In this document: positions 1 through 10,410 of the stretch, piece by piece | Layout: each line of letters starts with the position of its first letter | Numbering within the stretch: position 1 is the stretch's first letter | Assembly: GCF_000024425.1 (NCBI RefSeq) | Contig: NC_013946.1 | Location: 1-64,000 of the forward strand | Direction: 5' to 3' | Length of the DNA: 64,000 bases | Source: Meiothermus ruber DSM 1279 | GTDB lineage: Bacteria; Deinococcota; Deinococci; Deinococcales; Thermaceae | Notes under the pieces: generated by a model | Seen by the model: the letters and a program-made list of their open reading frames with translations, nothing else | What the model was told of the DNA's origin: nothing | Database searches by the model: none | Position numbers and translations under genes: made by a program

Positions 1-36
1 GTAAAATGTACAAACTTGTATAGGGGAGGAGCGGCC

Positions 37-1356
37 TTGACCCAAAACACTGTCTGGCAGAATGTGCTCGAGTACGTGCGCCAAAGTATCACCGAGGTGG
101 AGTACCACACCTGGTTCGAGAAGATTCAGCCGCTGGGGGTGGTCAACGGCTCACTCGAGCTAGGGGTACCCACCAGCTTCTTCAAAGGCTGGATTGAGGA
201 CCACTATGCCGAGCTGCTCACCGAAGCACTGGCCCGTCTGGGGGCCCAGGCACCTCGCTTCGAGCTCAAGGTAATTCCAGGAAAGCCTGTTCAGGAGGAT
301 ATTTTTTCTGCATCCACCCCCAACAAACCCCAAGAGGCGCGCGCCCGGCTCAATCCCAAGTACATCTTCGAGAATTTTGTGGTGGGGCAGAACAACAACC
401 TTGCCCACGCGGCGGCAGTCGCGGTCGCCGAGTCTCCCGGTAACGCGTACAATCCGCTATTCATCTATGGTGGCGTAGGCCTCGGCAAAACCCACCTGAT
501 GCACGCGGTGGGGCACTCGGTAGCCCAGCGTTTCCCTGATAAAAAAATCGAGTATGTCTCCACCGAGACCTTTACCAACGAGCTTATCAATGCCATCCGC
601 GAGGACCGCATGAGCGAGTTCCGCGACCGCTACCGCTCGGTGGATCTGCTGCTGGTAGACGATATTCAGTTTATCGCCGGCAAGGAGCGCACCCAGGAGG
701 AGTTTTTCCATACCTTCAACGCTCTTTATGAGGCCCGGAAGCAGATTATTCTGTCGTCAGACCGGCCCCCTAAAGATATCCTGACCCTCGAGGCCCGCCT
801 GCGCAGCCGCTTCGAGTGGGGATTGATTACCGATATCCAGCCCCCCGACCTCGAGACCCGGGTAGCCATCCTCAAGATGAACTCCGAGTATCGCAATATG
901 CGCGTTCCTGAGGAGGTACTGGAGTACATCGCCAGGCAAATTACCTCCAACATCCGCGAGCTCGAGGGCGCCCTGATGCGGGTGATCGCCTACGCCTCAC
1001 TCAACGGCGTACAGCTCAGCAAAGCAGTAGCCATCAAGGCTCTGTCCGATGTGTTTGCAGCCACTGAGAGTGGCCTGGCTCCAGAAGAAATCCTCAAAGC
1101 TGTGGCCGAGCATTACAACCTCAGGCCGGAGGAGATACGCGGTGCAGGCCGACGTAAAGAGGTCGTGATTCCTCGTCAAATTGCCATGTACCTGATCCGC
1201 GAAATGACCCATGCCTCGCTACCGGAAATTGGGCAGTTCTTCGATGGGCGCGACCATACCACAGTGCTGTACGCCATCCAAAAGATTCAGGAGAGCCTGG
1301 ATACCGAGCCTAACCTCCAACAAACCCTCAAAAGCATTCGTGAGCGCTTGCGTTAG
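37..1356 (+). CDS. dnaA: Chromosomal replication initiator DnaA
   Basis: DnaA is the AAA+ ATPase that binds DnaA boxes and melts the origin. The product is 439 residues, a normal length. The N-terminal helicase-loading domain is followed by a Walker A (GGVGLGKTH, about residue 147), a Walker B (LLLVDDIQF, about 205) and a C-terminal DNA-binding domain with DHTTVLYA near residue 405, the helix that reads the box. I chose the TTG at 37 because AGGGGAGGA (22-30) sits 6 bases before it; an upstream in-frame TTG at 16 would place that ribosome site inside the gene. The origin and dnaN follow, the usual bacterial arrangement. Confidence 0.97.
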   Translation: MTQNTVWQNVLEYVRQSITEVEYHTWFEKIQPLGVVNGSLELGVPTSFFKGWIEDHYAELLTEALARLGAQAPRFELKVIPGKPVQEDIFSASTPNKPQEARARLNPKYIFENFVVGQNNNLAHAAAVAVAESPGNAYNPLFIYGGVGLGKTHLMHAVGHSVAQRFPDKKIEYVSTETFTNELINAIREDRMSEFRDRYRSVDLLLVDDIQFIAGKERTQEEFFHTFNALYEARKQIILSSDRPPKDILTLEARLRSRFEWGLITDIQPPDLETRVAILKMNSEYRNMRVPEEVLEYIARQITSNIRELEGALMRVIAYASLNGVQLSKAVAIKALSDVFAATESGLAPEEILKAVAEHYNLRPEEIRGAGRRKEVVIPRQIAMYLIREMTHASLPEIGQFFDGRDHTTVLYAIQKIQESLDTEPNLQQTLKSIRERLR

Positions 1357-1700
1357 GTTAGCCAACTGCTTCTCGTATCGGCTGGGTAATTAAATAACAT
1401 AATCACCAGGCCTGGAACTGTGGATAAATTAATTAGCCCTGTGGATAACTCTGTGGATAACTTGTGGATAACCCTGTGGATAGACCTGTGGATAAGTGCG
1501 TCTACGCCGAGCCTGTGGATAAGTGCCCTGTTTTTCCACAGCTTGTCCACAGGTTATGCACAATTTTCCACACCTTTTATCCACAGGCCAAATTCGATAC
1601 CCATGCGGGTTTAGAAGCCCTTATCCACATATCCACAGCCCCTACTACTACTACTACTGATTTTAAAAATTTTTAAGAGAAGTAGGATTCTTAAATTTCA
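1357..1700. other. oriC: Chromosomal origin oriC
   Basis: This is the origin between dnaA and dnaN. Boxes reading TGTGGATAA lie at 1419, 1440, 1452, 1463, 1487 and 1514, with a one-mismatch copy at 1475. The polarity then reverses: TTATCCACA at 1577 and 1621, with close variants at 1532, 1543, 1554, 1564 and 1629. The boxes lead into a trinucleotide run and an AT-rich tract. The rest of the gap up to dnaN (1701-1861) shows nothing I can name apart from the dnaN ribosome site GGAGG at 1852. Confidence 0.95.
1621..1690 (+). other. Origin unwinding element with DnaA-trios
   Basis: Two overlapping DnaA boxes (TTATCCACA at 1621 and ATATCCACA at 1629) are followed by a short GC spacer, five perfect CTA triplets (1642-1656) and then TTTTAAAAATTTTTAA (1661-1676). 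Box, GC spacer, trio run and AT tract in this order match the basal unwinding system described for Bacillus subtilis, where the DnaA filament extends along the trios. I infer that strand opening starts here. Confidence 0.85.
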
Positions 1701-1861
1701 GCGTCGACCAGTTTTCACAAACCCATACCCACTCAAGAAGGCCCCGCAGGAAGCACCAACCCAATTTCGGCGAACAGGGTTGGCTGTTAGAATAACTAGG
1801 CTGACCGGGGCCGTACTTCACACCCAGCGCCCCGACCAGATCGCCCAGCACGGAGGCCAGC

Positions 1862-2947
1862 GTGGAAGTTCGCATCCCCAAACGTACCCTTGCCGAAGGA
1901 CTATCCATTCTAGAGCGGATCATCCCCAGCCGCAGCTCCAACCCTATTCTGACCTATTTACCCATGGAACTTTCCGATCAGGGCCTAATTTTGCGCGGAA
2001 CCAACGGCGAGGTGGATATCGAAGTTAAGCTACCCGCCGAGGTACAGGGCACGGGTCAGGTGCTGGTACCGGCCCAGACCTTTGTGCAGATTGTGCGCAG
2101 CGCCCCAGGTGAACTGGTGGAGTTGATCTTTGGGGGCAAGGAGCGCCTAGAACTGCACTCGGGGGCCTTCAACACCCAGCTTGCCACCACCGGCCCGGAC
2201 GGTTACCCCGAGCTATCGTTTGGCCCGCCAGGCCCTGAAAAAATCGCGGCTTCTCGCCTGGCCCAGGCCATCACCCGTGTGCGCTACGCGGCCAGCACCG
2301 AGGAGTTCCGGGCCATCTTCCGTGGGGTGCAGATCGAGATGTCTCCCACCAGTTTGCGGGCAGTGGCCTCCGACGGCTACCGTCTGGCCTGTTACGACCT
2401 GCCCATGCAGCTTCAAACCCGCAAGCTGGTTATTCCGGCTCGGAGTGCCGACGAGATCGTGCGGGTTTTCAAGGATGCCCAGGGCGAGGTGGCCCTGGCG
2501 GTGGCCGAGGGCACCCTGACGCTGGTGGGTGAGGCGGTGCGGATGTCGGTGAAGCTGATGGAGGGCGAATTCCCCGACTATGGGCGGGTCATTCCGCAGA
2601 GCTTTGTACTGGAGGCCACCTTGCAGGCCGAGGCCTTGCGCGAGAGCCTAAAGCGGGTAGCGGTGCTGTCGGATCGCAACAACCACCGCGTCAATCTTCT
2701 GTTTAATCACAACAAGCTTGATATCGATGCCGAGGGCGATTATGGCCGGGGCAGGGAAGAGCTCGGCATAGAGGCCTCGGGTGAACCCCAGCTAATGGTG
2801 GCTTACAACGCGCAGTTCTTGATTGATGCCCTGGCCCCCATCGAGGGGGCGGTGCGGATCAAACTATCCGGCCCTACCAGCCCCAGCTTGGTGCAGGCGG
2901 TGGAGGATAGTGGCTACTTAGCGGTGGTGGTGCCGCTACGGGTCTGA
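1862..2947 (+). CDS. dnaN: DNA polymerase III sliding clamp, beta subunit
   Basis: The beta clamp encircles DNA and tethers the polymerase. The product is 361 residues, the expected size for three repeated clamp domains. It starts MEVRIPKRTLAEGLSILERI and ends VVPLRV, close to the conserved MPxR/VPLR C-terminus of the family. The start is GTG with GGAGG (1852-1856) five bases upstream. It sits directly after oriC, the usual position. No oddities were seen. Confidence 0.96.
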   Translation: MEVRIPKRTLAEGLSILERIIPSRSSNPILTYLPMELSDQGLILRGTNGEVDIEVKLPAEVQGTGQVLVPAQTFVQIVRSAPGELVELIFGGKERLELHSGAFNTQLATTGPDGYPELSFGPPGPEKIAASRLAQAITRVRYAASTEEFRAIFRGVQIEMSPTSLRAVASDGYRLACYDLPMQLQTRKLVIPARSADEIVRVFKDAQGEVALAVAEGTLTLVGEAVRMSVKLMEGEFPDYGRVIPQSFVLEATLQAEALRESLKRVAVLSDRNNHRVNLLFNHNKLDIDAEGDYGRGREELGIEASGEPQLMVAYNAQFLIDALAPIEGAVRIKLSGPTSPSLVQAVEDSGYLAVVVPLRV

Positions 2948-3077
2948 ATCCCTGTGCGAAGCAAGGGCAGGTCATCCCGAATTTTTGAGCCGTGTGTTGG
3001 TGGGATCGCCAGGTTTGCAGGTCTTTGTCATGTGAGGGCCCTCAGGCTTGGGTGTAAACTTGTAGGCGGCTTGTTAG

Positions 3078-4388
<1,311 letters not shown>

Positions 4389-4405
4389 GGCCTGAGACCG
4401 AGATT

Positions 4406-5830
4406 ATGGGACTCTTGAAACGAACCAAAATTGTGGCCACCCTGGGGCCCGCCTCGCGTTCGCCCGAAGTGATACGGGCCCTGATCGAGGCCGGCGTCGA
4501 TGTTTTTCGCCTCAACTTTTCGCATGGCGTGCCCGAGGACCACCGGGCCTCGGTGCAGATGATCCGGGAGGCCTCGAGCGCCCTCGGCCGCACCGTGGCC
4601 ATCCTGCAAGACCTGCAAGGCCCCAAGATTCGCTGCGGGCGCTTCCGCGAGGGGGCGGTGGAGCTTCAGCCAGGGCAAAAATTCATCATCACCGCCGAGC
4701 CCGTCGAGGGGGATGAAACCCGGGTCTCGACCACCTACCGGGGTCTGCCCAACGATGTGACCCCAGGACAGATTCTGCTTCTGGATGATGGGAACATCCG
4801 ACTGCGGGTGGACGAGGTTCGCATCAACGACATCCACACCACCGTGCTGGTAGGGGGGCGGCTTTCCAACAACAAGGGCATCAACATCCCCGGGGCCGAC
4901 CTTTCGATCCCAGCCCTGACCGATAAAGACATCGACGATATCGCCCTGGGCGCCGAGCTCGAGGTGGACTGGGTGGCCATTAGCTTTGTGCGCAGCCGCG
5001 ACGACCTGCTGCTGGCCCGCCACTACCTGACCCGCCACAACTCCCGCGCCCGGCTGATGGCTAAGATCGAGAAGCCCAGCGCGGTGGCCCGCTTCGACGA
5101 GATCCTCGAGGAGGCCGACGGCATCATGGTGGCCCGCGGCGACCTGGGGGTGGAGATGCCGCTGGAGGAGGTGCCGGCGGTGCAGAAGCGCATCATCCTC
5201 AAGTCGGTGCAGGCTGGCAAGGCCGTAATTACCGCCACCCAGATGCTGGAGTCCATGATCAAAAACCCCAGCCCCACCCGCGCCGAGGCCTCGGATGTGG
5301 CCAACGCCATCTTCGACGGCACCGATGCGGTGATGCTTTCGGCCGAGACCGCTGCGGGCCAGTACCCGGTCGAGGCGGTCTCGTTCATGACCCGGGTGGC
5401 CAAGACCATCGAGGCCACCCAGGAGTACAAAGACCGCCTCAACGCCCTGCGCCCGCCGGCCACCCGCACCGTGCAGGACGCCATCGCTCGAGCTGTGGAC
5501 GATGTGGTGGAGTCCACCGGGGCCAAGGCCGTGGTGGTGTTCACCTCCAGCGGCGGGGCGGCCCGCCGGGTGGCCCGCACCCGGCCCCCGGTGCCGATTC
5601 TGGCCCTGACCCCCAACCCCCACGTGCGCAACCAACTGGCCCTGGTCTCGGACGTGCTGCCCCTGCTGGCCCCCGACCCCAAAGACACCGACGATATGGT
5701 GCAGATTGCGGTGGCCAAGGCCAAGGAAACCGGCCTGGCCGAGGTGGGCGAGTATGTGGTGATTGCCGCCGGGGTGCCCTTTGGGGTGCGGGGTACCACC
5801 AACATGATCCGGGTGGAGCGGGTTAGCTGA
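4406..5830 (+). CDS. pyk: Pyruvate kinase
   Basis: Pyruvate kinase transfers phosphate from phosphoenolpyruvate to ADP in the cytoplasm. The 474-residue product has the N-terminal TKIVATLGPAS motif, DVFRLNFSHG, the active-site loop MAKIEKPSAVARFDEI and MVARGDLGVEMP, and KAVITATQMLESM. A C-terminal allosteric domain is present, but the extra PEP-utiliser domain found in some bacilli is absent. It lies 17 bases after eno on the same strand. Confidence 0.97.
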   Translation: MGLLKRTKIVATLGPASRSPEVIRALIEAGVDVFRLNFSHGVPEDHRASVQMIREASSALGRTVAILQDLQGPKIRCGRFREGAVELQPGQKFIITAEPVEGDETRVSTTYRGLPNDVTPGQILLLDDGNIRLRVDEVRINDIHTTVLVGGRLSNNKGINIPGADLSIPALTDKDIDDIALGAELEVDWVAISFVRSRDDLLLARHYLTRHNSRARLMAKIEKPSAVARFDEILEEADGIMVARGDLGVEMPLEEVPAVQKRIILKSVQAGKAVITATQMLESMIKNPSPTRAEASDVANAIFDGTDAVMLSAETAAGQYPVEAVSFMTRVAKTIEATQEYKDRLNALRPPATRTVQDAIARAVDDVVESTGAKAVVVFTSSGGAARRVARTRPPVPILALTPNPHVRNQLALVSDVLPLLAPDPKDTDDMVQIAVAKAKETGLAEVGEYVVIAAGVPFGVRGTTNMIRVERVS

Positions 5831-5845
5831 AGCCGGAAGGAATCT

Positions 5846-6997
5846 GTGCAAGGGATGCTGAAGCGCCTGGCAATGGTGCTGCTTTTGAGCGGCATCGCGA
5901 TGGCCCAAGGAGTGAACGTGAAACGCCCGGATGCCCCACCCCTGGCAGCTCGAGGCAGTGCGGTGGTGGGGGTCAGAACCCTGCAACTCACCGACCCAGG
6001 CCGCCAAAACCGAAGTATTACGGTTGAGGTCTGGTACCCTGCCAGCGGAATCCAACAAAACACGGTCTACCCGAGCGTGATTGGGCAGACCCCGGTTCAG
6101 ATTGCCGGGCGCGCCAACCGGGACGCCGCGCCTGCCAGTGGTAAGTTTCCACTGATTGTGGCCTCGCACGGCCAGCCCGGTACCCGCTTTCAGTTTGCTT
6201 ATCTAAACGAGCACCTGGCCAGCCAGGGCTTTGTGGTGGCCGCGCTCGATCACCCCGGCTCGACCTACCAGACCCTGACCCAGCCAAACTACATCAGCAG
6301 CATTGTGGACAGGCCGCTGGATATTCTGTTTGCCATCGGCGCGGTGGCCCAGCAGATTCCGAACGCAGACGCTGGCAACGTGGGGCTGCTGGGCTATAGC
6401 TACGGCGGCTACAGCGTAATCAATGCGGCCGGTGCGGGGCTGGACGGCGCGGCCCTGAGCGAATACTGCCGGGCCAGCAACAACGAGGGGCCCTGTTTTG
6501 CCCTGCCCTTCTTTACCCAGCTCGAGGCCCAGCGCGGCCTGAACGCTGTCAAGCCCGATGCCCGCATCAAAGCGGTGTTCGCCATGGCCCCCTACGGCCA
6601 GCCCTGGATAGGGGCCCGCTCGCTGGCGAACCTCAGGGTTCCTTTGTTTGTGGCGGCGGGCGAGGACGACGATGTGGCCACCTACCGGCGCGACGCGCTG
6701 GAGTACTTCCGCCAGGCGGGTTCGCAGGATAAGTACCTCCTGAGCCTGGCCGCCGCCCAGCACAACCCCTTTGTGGAGTGCCCCCCCGAGGTGCGGGGTA
6801 GGGAAGAGGACTACTGGCGCTGCTTTGAGCCGGTGTGGGACATGGAGCGCGCCCACGACCTGGTCAAGCACTTTGCCACCGCTTTTTTCAGACGCTTTTT
6901 GCTGAATGACAACGAGGCAGGGCGCTTTTTGAACCCCAGTCTGCCCGGATTCAAACCGCGCACCACCGTAGGGGTCAGGCTGGAAACCGCGAGGTGA
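5846..6997 (+). CDS. Secreted alpha/beta hydrolase (dienelactone hydrolase/PAF-acetylhydrolase-like)
   Basis: This 383-residue protein has a signal peptide (LKRLAMVLLLSGIAMAQG) and an alpha/beta-hydrolase core. The oxyanion region is LIVASHGQPG, the nucleophile elbow is GYSYGGYS near residue 185, and a late His (AAQHNPF) could complete the triad. This pattern fits predicted periplasmic dienelactone hydrolase or PAF-acetylhydrolase relatives; the substrate is unknown. GTG at 5846 has GGAAGG five bases before it; ATG at 5855 is a possible alternative. It begins 15 bases after pyk, so read-through from the glycolytic genes is possible. Confidence 0.75.
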   Translation: MQGMLKRLAMVLLLSGIAMAQGVNVKRPDAPPLAARGSAVVGVRTLQLTDPGRQNRSITVEVWYPASGIQQNTVYPSVIGQTPVQIAGRANRDAAPASGKFPLIVASHGQPGTRFQFAYLNEHLASQGFVVAALDHPGSTYQTLTQPNYISSIVDRPLDILFAIGAVAQQIPNADAGNVGLLGYSYGGYSVINAAGAGLDGAALSEYCRASNNEGPCFALPFFTQLEAQRGLNAVKPDARIKAVFAMAPYGQPWIGARSLANLRVPLFVAAGEDDDVATYRRDALEYFRQAGSQDKYLLSLAAAQHNPFVECPPEVRGREEDYWRCFEPVWDMERAHDLVKHFATAFFRRFLLNDNEAGRFLNPSLPGFKPRTTVGVRLETAR

Positions 6998-7103
6998 GGG
7001 GGCTGCCGACGCCCTAGCGGCAGGGCGCTGGACTTACGCCTGGCTGTAAAGCGTGATACAACAGCTTTAGGGGTCGGAGGGCCTTGAGTTGGGAGCACCA
7101 GCC

Positions 7104-7295
7104 ATGTCACACCACCTGCAAATCGAACGCCTCCTCGAGGCCAGCCGCCGCATCGATCCGGTTTTCCTGCACACCCATGCCGGCGCGGCAGGCCTGGCCG
7201 TGCCCTTCCAGTACGACCATCTCAAAGGCCGGCGGGTTGCTGCGGTGCTGTGCGGCTCCAACCTGACCCCAGCGCAGATGGAGGCGTGGCTGTGA
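7104..7295 (+). pseudogene. Remnant of a PLP-dependent serine/threonine dehydratase C-terminus
   Basis: The 63-residue frame reads like only the last part of a threonine/serine dehydratase: HTHAGAAGLAV resembles the EPAGAAALAAL segment, and LKGRRVAAVLCGSNLTPAQ resembles the closing GKRVAVVLSGGNL motif. The roughly 250 residues with the PLP lysine are missing and nothing upstream encodes them. Its stop overlaps the azlC start (GTGA), so it may still be translated and couple azlC expression. It could instead be a real small protein; the call rests on motif resemblance by eye. Confidence 0.5.
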
Positions 7296-8032
7296 ACCCT
7301 TCCCTCAACAGCCCGAAAGCCGCCTTCTGGCGGGGTTTTGTGGAGATACTGCCGATGACCATCGGAGTGATTCCCTTTGGGCTGGTCACCGGCATCGCCG
7401 GGCTCCGGGCGGGGCTGAGCACCCTCGAGATCACCCTTATGTCGGCCCTGGTGTTTGCGGGGGCCTCGCAGCTGGTGGCGCTGCAGCTCATGCACTCGGG
7501 GGCGGCAATCCCCCTGGTGTTGCTGGCCGGGTTGGTGGTGAACCTGCGCTACGTGATGTACTCCTCGGCCATCGCCCGGCACCTGGAGCCCTTCCGGGGC
7601 TGGCTCAAACCCCTGGCGGCCTTCCTGTTGGTGGATCAGAACTTCGCCCTCACCATGGAGCGCTATCAACGGCTGGGCCCCCGGTGCACGCCGTGGTACT
7701 TTCTGGGCGGGGGGGTGCCGCAGTACATCACCTGGGTGAGCAGCACCTACCTCGGCGCGTTGCTGGGGGCGCGGGTTCCCGAGCGCTGGGGCCTCGAGTT
7801 CGCCATCCCCCTGGGTTTTATGGTGCTCCTGATCCCTGCCCTGCGCGACCGCCCCAGCCTGGCTGCCGCCCTGGTGGGCGGTCTGGTGGCCACCGCCCTG
7901 GTCAGCCTGCCCTACCGCTTGGGCCTGTTTATTGGCGCGCTCGCGGGCATCGCGGCGGGGGTGTGGCTGGAGAACCGCAAGAGGGGCCGGGCGTGGGAAG
8001 ATGCCCCGAAAGAGATCAAAGAAGGGCCCTGA
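7292..8032 (+). CDS. azlC: AzlC family branched-chain amino-acid exporter, large subunit
   Basis: AzlC is the large membrane subunit of a branched-chain amino-acid exporter, known from azaleucine resistance in Bacillus. The 246-residue product has the family N-terminus (FWRGFVEILPMTIGVIPFGLVTGIAG), the segment FAGASQLVALQLM and several hydrophobic helices. I chose GTG at 7292, which overlaps the preceding stop as GTGA. In-frame GTG codons at 7250 and 7286 are possible. The small partner AzlD follows after 54 bases. Confidence 0.88.
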   Translation: MNPSLNSPKAAFWRGFVEILPMTIGVIPFGLVTGIAGLRAGLSTLEITLMSALVFAGASQLVALQLMHSGAAIPLVLLAGLVVNLRYVMYSSAIARHLEPFRGWLKPLAAFLLVDQNFALTMERYQRLGPRCTPWYFLGGGVPQYITWVSSTYLGALLGARVPERWGLEFAIPLGFMVLLIPALRDRPSLAAALVGGLVATALVSLPYRLGLFIGALAGIAAGVWLENRKRGRAWEDAPKEIKEGP

Positions 8033-8086
8033 CGAAGCAAAAACCCTAACGGCTTCAGAGCACGGCTGCTTTTACCTGAATAGGAC

Positions 8087-8410
8087 ATGACCTCGCTCGA
8101 TATCTGGCTCAACATCCTGGGGCTCGCCCTGATCGCCTTCGCGGTGCGCTACTACCCCATGGCCCTCCTCGAGCGCTTCAGGCTGCCCCCGCTGGTGCGG
8201 CAAGGCCTGCGCTACGTGCCTGCTGCGACCCTGGCGGGGCTGGTTTTCCCGGCCTTGCTTACGCACAACGGCCGGTGGGCCGGGCTGGCACACCCCGAGT
8301 TGTGGGCCGGGCTGGTCGCTGCCTTGGTGGCCTGGCGCTTCAAGAACGCGCTGCTCACCATTGGGGTGGGGCTGCTGGCCCTGTGGCTGCTGCGCTCGGT
8401 GGGGTTATGA
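8087..8410 (+). CDS. azlD: AzlD family branched-chain amino-acid exporter, small subunit
   Basis: The 107-residue hydrophobic protein is the usual partner of AzlC. It has about four predicted transmembrane segments and the conserved RYYPMALLERFRLPPLVRQGLRYV-type stretch in two adjacent parts. Its stop codon overlaps the start of the following permease gene (ATGA at 8407), so azlC, azlD and the permease probably form one transcription unit for amino-acid efflux. Confidence 0.85.
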   Translation: MTSLDIWLNILGLALIAFAVRYYPMALLERFRLPPLVRQGLRYVPAATLAGLVFPALLTHNGRWAGLAHPELWAGLVAALVAWRFKNALLTIGVGLLALWLLRSVGL

Positions 8411-9276
8411 GGCTTGCGTTTTGGGCCCCGATTATCTTTGTGCTGCTGTGGAGCACCGGCTTCGTGGGGGCCAAGTTTGGGCTGCCCTACGCCGAGCCCT
8501 TCACCTTTTTGTGGGTGCGGATGCTGATTGTGGCGGGGTTGCTTTCGGCGCTGGCCGGGGTGCTGCGCTCGGCCTGGCCCAGGGGCTGGGCCCTGAACCT
8601 GCACATCGGGGTCTCGGGGCTGCTGCTGCACGCGGGCTATCTGGGCGGGGTGTTTTTTGCCATCTCGAGGGGGATGCCGGCCGGGCTGGCGGCCCTGATT
8701 GTGGGTTTGCAGCCCATCCTGACCGCCCTCCTGGCCCAGCCGTTGCTGCGTGAGCGGGTGAGCGCGGTGCAGTGGGCCGGGTTGCTGCTGGGCTTTGGCG
8801 GGGTGGGGCTGGTGGTGGGGGAGAAGGCCCTGAGCGCCCGAATCCTGCACATCGAGCCCTCGGCGTTTGTGGCCATCGTCCTGGCCCTGCTCTCCACCAC
8901 CCTGGGCACGCTGTACCAGAAGCGCTTTGCTGCGCAGATGCCCCTGATTGGCGGGACGGTGGTGCAGTACCTGGCGGCGGCAGCGGGGTTATTTGTCCTG
9001 TCCCTGCTCTTTCGCGAGACCATGCAGATCCGGTGGACGCCGCAGTTCATCCTGGCCATGGCCTGGCTGGTGCTGGTGCTCTCGGTGGGGGCCATTCTGC
9101 TCCTGATGTACCTGATCCGGAACAACTCGGCCAGCCGCGTGGCCAGCCTGTTTTACCTGGTGCCCCCGGCCACCGCGCTGGAAGCCTACGTTCTGTTCGG
9201 CGAGCGGCTCGGGGTACTGGCCCTGCTAGGGATGGGCCTGACCGCACTGGGGGTGGCCCTGGTGGTGCGGCGCTGA
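8407..9276 (+). CDS. EamA/DMT superfamily permease
   Basis: This 289-residue protein has ten predicted hydrophobic segments arranged as two EamA repeats, typical of drug/metabolite exporters of the DMT superfamily. Family-like stretches include LLWSTGFVGAKFGLPYAEPF near the N-terminus and FYLVPPATALEAYVLFGE near the C-terminus. The ATG at 8407 overlaps the azlD stop by four bases. Given its partners, export of amino acids or related metabolites is a reasonable inference, but the substrate is unproven. Confidence 0.85.
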   Translation: MRLAFWAPIIFVLLWSTGFVGAKFGLPYAEPFTFLWVRMLIVAGLLSALAGVLRSAWPRGWALNLHIGVSGLLLHAGYLGGVFFAISRGMPAGLAALIVGLQPILTALLAQPLLRERVSAVQWAGLLLGFGGVGLVVGEKALSARILHIEPSAFVAIVLALLSTTLGTLYQKRFAAQMPLIGGTVVQYLAAAAGLFVLSLLFRETMQIRWTPQFILAMAWLVLVLSVGAILLLMYLIRNNSASRVASLFYLVPPATALEAYVLFGERLGVLALLGMGLTALGVALVVRR

Positions 9277-9281
9277 AGCGT

Positions 9282-10352
9282 TCAGGTCGTGGCAACGCTG
9301 GGGTTGCTTTTGGAGGCGATCTCCTTGCGCACCACCGGCGCTACCTCGGTGCCGAGCAGCTCGATGGCCCGCAGAACCTTGCGGTGCGGGAGGGTGCCCA
9401 CGGTGAGCTGGAGCAGGAAGCGCTGGTGACCAAAAATTTTGTGCTGGAACAGGATTTTCTCGATTATCTGCTCGGGGTGGCCCACAAAGTTGGCCCCGCG
9501 CAGGCCGGTGGAGGCCTCGTACTGGGCGCGGCTCTGGGGGGGCCAGCCGCGCTCCTGTCCGATGCGGTTCATGATGTAGCTGCTGCTGGTGTAGGCCAGC
9601 TCGAGGGCCTCCCGGGGGTCGTCGGCGATAAAGCCGTGCGAGTTGATGGAAAGGGGCTGGGGGGCGTGGCCCAGCCGCCGGGCGGTCTGGCGGTAGAGGT
9701 CGAAGAGGGGGGCAAAGCGCTCGGGCATCCCGCCGATAATGGCCAGGGCCATGGGCAAACCCAGCGTGGCGGCCCGTACCACCGACTGGGGCGTGCCGCC
9801 CACCGCCACCCAGACCGGCAGGGGGTTCTGCACCGGACGGGGGTAAACCGGCTGGTCGTGCAGGGCGGGGCGGAACCGGCCGCTCCAGGTGACGCGCTCC
9901 TGCGCGCGGATTTTTAGCAAAAGCTCGAGCTTCTCTTCAAACAGCGCGCTGTAATCGTCCAGGTCGTAGCCAAACAGCGGAAACGACTCGATAAAAGAAC
10001 CCCGCCCGGCCATAATCTCGGCCCGGCCCCCTGAGAGCAGGTCCAGGGTGGCGAACTGCTGGAAGACCCGCACCGGGTCGTCGGAGCTGAGCACGGTGAC
10101 GGCGCTGGTGAGCCGGATGCGCCGGGTGCGCGCGGCAATGGCGGCCAGAACAACCGCCGGGGCCGAGGCCAGGTACTCCTCGCGGTGGTGCTCGCCCACT
10201 GCAAACACGTCCAGCCCCACCTGATCGGCCAGATGGGCCTGCTCGAGCAAGTCCCGCATGCGCTGGGCGGGGTCTTGAAGCTGACCGGTGTAGGGGTCGG
10301 GGGTGTTTTCTACGAAGGTGTAGAGGCCAATTTCAAAGGGTTTGGGTTCCAT
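9282..10352 (-). CDS. LLM-class flavin-dependent oxidoreductase
   Basis: The 356-residue product belongs to the bacterial luciferase-like monooxygenase family, TIM-barrel enzymes that use reduced flavin. Visible family features are [15 protein letters not shown] near the start, [59 protein letters not shown] (here given as one long family block), and [11 protein letters not shown] near the end. It converges on the DMT permease, with 5 bases between the stops. The substrate cannot be inferred. Confidence 0.85.
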   Translation of the reverse strand: MEPKPFEIGLYTFVENTPDPYTGQLQDPAQRMRDLLEQAHLADQVGLDVFAVGEHHREEYLASAPAVVLAAIAARTRRIRLTSAVTVLSSDDPVRVFQQFATLDLLSGGRAEIMAGRGSFIESFPLFGYDLDDYSALFEEKLELLLKIRAQERVTWSGRFRPALHDQPVYPRPVQNPLPVWVAVGGTPQSVVRAATLGLPMALAIIGGMPERFAPLFDLYRQTARRLGHAPQPLSINSHGFIADDPREALELAYTSSSYIMNRIGQERGWPPQSRAQYEASTGLRGANFVGHPEQIIEKILFQHKIFGHQRFLLQLTVGTLPHRKVLRAIELLGTEVAPVVRKEIASKSNPSVATT

Positions 10353-10410
10353 GCTGGCAGTTTACTTTTTATAGCACTAGTAAACCTGGACTGGATTACC
10401 ATGGGCGGGC

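Noticed and set aside
1357-1861. Small genes within the origin (several 60-90 codon frames)
   Set aside because: They consist of translated DnaA boxes or AT-rich unwinding sequence and lack ribosome sites.
8407-9917. Long plus-strand frame at 8772-9917 covering the DMT permease and the monooxygenase
   Set aside because: It has no recognisable motifs and overlaps two well-supported genes, so it is a shadow.
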